Assembly: GCA_011620605.1 (NCBI GenBank) | Contig: WOYW01000014.1 | Coordinates: forward strand, 62,001-126,000 | Length of the DNA stretch: 64,000 bases | Reading direction: 5' to 3' | Source: Bacteroidales bacterium | Lineage (GTDB): Bacteria > Bacteroidota > Bacteroidia > Bacteroidales > UBA932 | Part shown: positions 62,201 through 64,000 of the stretch, piece after piece | Position numbering within the stretch: the first letter of the stretch is position 1 | How the letters are laid out: every line of letters starts with the position of its first letter | Translations under genes and position numbers: made by a program | The notes under the pieces: generated by a model | The model's database searches: none | What the model was told of the DNA's origin: nothing | What the model saw: the letters and a program-made list of their open reading frames with translations, nothing else

Positions 62201-62351
62201 TGTCAGTACCAACAACAAGGACAGTAACTCCTATGAGAGGCTCACCTGTACCTGCCTCTTTTACAACTCCGCTGATTTCTAAAGGCGTTTGTGCCTGCAG
62301 TAAATTGGCAATGCAACCAAATAAAATGATCAACAGTGCTTTTTTCATCAT
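59268..62351 (-). CDS. SusC/RagA-family TonB-dependent outer-membrane transporter
   Basis: A 1027-residue TonB-dependent transporter. Signal peptide (1-20), carboxypeptidase-D-regulatory-like N-terminal extension (about 24-110, ISGVVKEAGTGEPLIGVTV), TonB-box/plug (about 115-240 with LYIVDGIP and NGVILITTKSG, family hallmarks), then the 22-strand barrel ending SVTIGLNLTF. It imports oligosaccharides or peptides with SusD. A second ATG three bases inside is equally possible. It begins two bases after the upstream gene's stop, so all four genes form one operon whose promoter is outside the window. Confidence 0.96.
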   Translation of the reverse strand: MMKKALLIILFGCIANLLQAQTPLEISGVVKEAGTGEPLIGVTVLVVGTDSGTTTDIDGKFNLTVPQNSTLRISYIGFTAKEILVTEQTTLDITLEQESMVMDELVVVGYSVQKKRDVLGAISKVEDKDLTKTPVASAQQALQGRVAGVNVATQTGAPGSPIAVRIRGVGSINASNEPLYIVDGIPQEGALNNISPNEIENMTVLKDASSAAIYGSRASNGVILITTKSGRTGEARISYNAQLGNQFHGRLTPMANTEQYIELYNQAAATDNAASIVKRQLIQGDWVQDFPDVNHLEEIFRVAPIHSHELSFSGGNERTQYLISGTLFKQDGIIKGTDYNRYNMRSNVSSDMKDWLKVSLNVSGGFSNNRLVSSSGDGYAGEGGSVVRYALFRNPAIPVYDENEKFVDLPSEYYGNSVYNSFFGDGYSPEGLCVNTDRTRKIKSLLVSGNVLLTLPANFFVKATAGTDYNDTEMRVFNKTWGTANRINSTNNLDVSTVKQNTWTVNTTLNHSITIGESHNITSLLGGEVIRNTGTGLYASESEFTNADPNFVYLGLGTTKKNNNQTEWSSSLLSFFANVNYNYKQKYYLSGIIRRDGSSRFSQGNRWGTFYSVSGGWNMEEEEFMKQADNIDKLKIRVGYGAIGNQNIPLYSYLDRFTPNYYYTFGGNSYDGFAQSLLGNEDLKWETSSQFNAGIDMEFFGNTFGITLDYYYKTTKDMLLPASLPPSSGLAGPPYLNSTGNVLNTGVDLEIFYRRQFNDGGFNISLNAGYLYNQVRELEFPYYGGRVDTGVYATKTESGYPIGSFFLYEMAGIFQNEMEVLTSAYQGKNIKAGDVKYVDQDGNNIIDANDRVYAGSSIPMVTTGLNISGDYKGFDISLFFQGAFGQKIFSQVNYDIEGFYRGFNVTQRYYNEHWTGEGTSNTQPRASWAAKANNVRASTRFLEDGSYFRLKNVQLGYTIPNTKKWHINNIRLYLSGTNLFTITNYSGLDPEMTVSTNSAAEGDIANGIDWGTYPVARSVTIGLNLTF

Positions 62352-62353
62352 AT

Positions 62354-64000
62354 CTATTTTTTATAAATGGCGTTTTTATTGATCCTGCTCCCGGTGGGCA
62401 ATTCCACAACCAGACATGCCTGGTCTGCCGGGATGGTTATTAAGGCATGATCCTCTACATCTGTGGCCAGGTAACCAGCAGAAAGGATATCATACAGATC
62501 TGCCTTCTGACCGGATACCTGATAGGTAACTCTCCGGTCTTGTTCATACGGATTGAAGAGTAAAAAAACAGGATGTGACGGATAGGAATAAAAATCGGTC
62601 ACATTGCAATCATGTTTTAAAATGCCGGGCACATCCGTTGTGTCTGTTATGGCTCCCAGGATGCCCACAGGTGCTGTACTATAGAGACTGAACATGGATT
62701 CTTTGGGGTTGTTGGGATGCCATTTGGGTCCGTCTCCCAAGGCTACCGGATGGATGTCTTTCAAACGGGGACTATCATAACAGTCCTCGTACCTGAGTCC
62801 TTCATAAGCAATGACGGAACGGGTAAAGTCCTTCATTTCCGGCAACCACTGGTTTTCATCTGCTATCTGGTCAGGATAAAACAGACGGCATGCATTTACA
62901 TTGTTCAGCATCCACTTACCTATTGCCCGGGCAAATGACGGTTGGTATTTAACCATGGGTACTAATGGCATCGCCATAAGGATACTATTCATTAAGAAAG
63001 CATAACCGCCTCCGTCAATAATGTTTCCCTGCAAACCACTTACATCGTATTGACCCCATTTACCTACGATTACTCCCCACCCATTCCGTCCAAGGGAATC
63101 CTGGTTCCCTTCAAATACCCAATCCAGCATTTTTGCAACATCGTAGACTGTCCCTTCTTCGGCATTCAGACGGGCAGCAGTATAGATGCCAATAGGCAGC
63201 AGAATTTCATAGAAACGGCTCTCTTTTTGGTCATTAAGTACCTGAATGGCACTTTTGGCATGTTTAAGGTAACGGGCATCACCGTATTTCATATAAGCCG
63301 AGTACAGTACGAACCCGTGACCTCCGGCAGCATCCTGCTGGAGTGGAATGTTGTTGACCATGCCCTGCATACGGGCATAATCAAAATAAGAGTAGTCGTA
63401 ATTCCCGTTTAGCACAGAATCGGCTTTACATAACTGTTCTGCAATAATCTGCTGAATGTTGTCTGCATTCTCCACTGACGGAAAAATATCGCATATATTA
63501 TAATAAAGGATGTTGGGTAAAAGATCGTACCACCAGTCACGACCGTAACCTCCTCCCAGTAAGGCCACATGGGGGTTGGTATTGTTCATCATGATATTCC
63601 ATCCGTTATCTGAATTGAAATAATTCTGAACCATCTTTACATAATTATACCCTTCCTGATTGGTCTTATCTATGCCCATCAATCCGGCCCCCAAAATGGC
63701 TGCCAGAGAATTTATGCTCTCATGGAATTCTCCGTTATTCTTGTCAGGACCCTGGCGGGCATCGTTTACGGCAGTGTACAATCCAAATGTGAACTGTGGA
63801 ATATTGCGTTGATTGTCATCCAGCCAGATCATAGTGCCAGCCGGAAGGCCGGCATTGAAATCAAAGACATAGTCATCAAAATCCATGGCTTTTTGTTTCC
63901 AGTCAATGATCTTGTACGGTTGTGGCATATTGGGCATGAGCTCAATACGTTCAACATTAACCTGTTTTACTTCGCTGCCGTATCTGTCAGAACAACTGTA
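62354..64000 (-). CDS. Unknown secreted protein of the SusCD locus (5' end outside window)
   Basis: An open frame runs from its stop at 62354 past 63937 to the window edge; the 21 codons before the first internal ATG read on as YSCSDRYGSEVKQVN, so the true start is outside. The visible 548 residues are rich in helices and aromatic residues, with stretches such as LLGGGYGRDWWYDLLPNILYY, QDAAGGHGFVLYSAYMKYGD and FYEILLPIGIYTAARL, which suggest an (alpha/alpha) toroid as in several polysaccharide lyases and hydrolases; a beta domain ends the chain. I do not recognise the family. As the first visible gene of the SusCD operon it may be the enzyme acting on the imported substrate. Confidence 0.7.
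   Translation of the reverse strand, partial: YSCSDRYGSEVKQVNVERIELMPNMPQPYKIIDWKQKAMDFDDYVFDFNAGLPAGTMIWLDDNQRNIPQFTFGLYTAVNDARQGPDKNNGEFHESINSLAAILGAGLMGIDKTNQEGYNYVKMVQNYFNSDNGWNIMMNNTNPHVALLGGGYGRDWWYDLLPNILYYNICDIFPSVENADNIQQIIAEQLCKADSVLNGNYDYSYFDYARMQGMVNNIPLQQDAAGGHGFVLYSAYMKYGDARYLKHAKSAIQVLNDQKESRFYEILLPIGIYTAARLNAEEGTVYDVAKMLDWVFEGNQDSLGRNGWGVIVGKWGQYDVSGLQGNIIDGGGYAFLMNSILMAMPLVPMVKYQPSFARAIGKWMLNNVNACRLFYPDQIADENQWLPEMKDFTRSVIAYEGLRYEDCYDSPRLKDIHPVALGDGPKWHPNNPKESMFSLYSTAPVGILGAITDTTDVPGILKHDCNVTDFYSYPSHPVFLLFNPYEQDRRVTYQVSGQKADLYDILSAGYLATDVEDHALITIPADQACLVVELPTGSRINKNAIYKK

Overview
This is a compact chromosomal stretch of a Bacteroidota genome, most likely order Bacteroidales. 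The evidence is a SusC/SusD locus, lipoproteins with BACON-like and PCMD domains, a DUF3467 protein, a lipid-anchored BamA/TamA-type barrel, and many upstream sequences matching the Bacteroidota sigma-factor -7 element TAnnTTTG, some with a TTG about 19 bases upstream. PPi-type phosphofructokinase, ATP-type PEP carboxykinase and a flavodiiron protein suggest an anaerobic or microaerobic fermenter. kdsA and kdsC show a Kdo-containing LPS outer membrane. Genes overlap or sit a few bases apart almost everywhere, and I see no tRNA, rRNA, CRISPR or prophage.

Layout. 1-1.9 kb: end of gapA with its terminator, then an overlapping glycosyltransferase/methyltransferase pair. 1.9-7.8 kb: M16 protease (-), C69 dipeptidase (+) and NfeD-type membrane protease (+). 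7.8-19 kb: a seven-gene minus-strand run recQ-ligA-flavodiiron protein-rel-Ig lipoprotein-outer membrane barrel-ispG, read from a promoter that shares its 30 bases with the divergent pckA promoter. 19-23.2 kb: pckA (+), then kdsC-maf-pfp (-). 23.3-26.9 kb: a BACON/LamG lipoprotein (+), a truncated sugar-isomerase-like pseudogene and a DUF3467 gene (-). 26.9-39.8 kb: a nine-gene plus-strand run valS-PCMD protein-thioesterase-tatA-tatC-WG-repeat protein-ABC-F-rlmB-flippase. 39.8-49.7 kb: second SPOUT methyltransferase and arginine-decarboxylase-like enzyme (-), BamA/TamA-like barrel (+), then rarA-kdsA-NagB/LmbE fusion preceded by a carboxypeptidase-regulatory-domain protein (-).

49.7-54.5 kb is the most unusual part. 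rlmD and mnmE carry in-frame tandem-repeat insertions. Immediately after mnmE, five tandem 53-base hairpin units (53192-53456) begin just downstream of a good promoter and end one base before the start codon of a small HUH/Y1-transposase-like (RAYT-type) protein. I read this as a RAYT gene with its own palindromic repeats, transcribed as a roughly 270-base structured leader. A duplicated 3' end follows the gene.

54.5-64 kb: pruA and a ModE-like regulator, then a polysaccharide-utilisation-type operon on the minus strand (unknown secreted protein, running off the window, then SusC, SusD and a LamG lipoprotein) closed by a terminator at 56660-56693.

Other points for follow-up are a NagB domain lacking its catalytic residues, a compact IspG lacking the usual Bacteroidota insert, and a Rel enzyme whose hydrolase HD motif is destroyed. 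All assignments come from reading the sequence; no database search was run.
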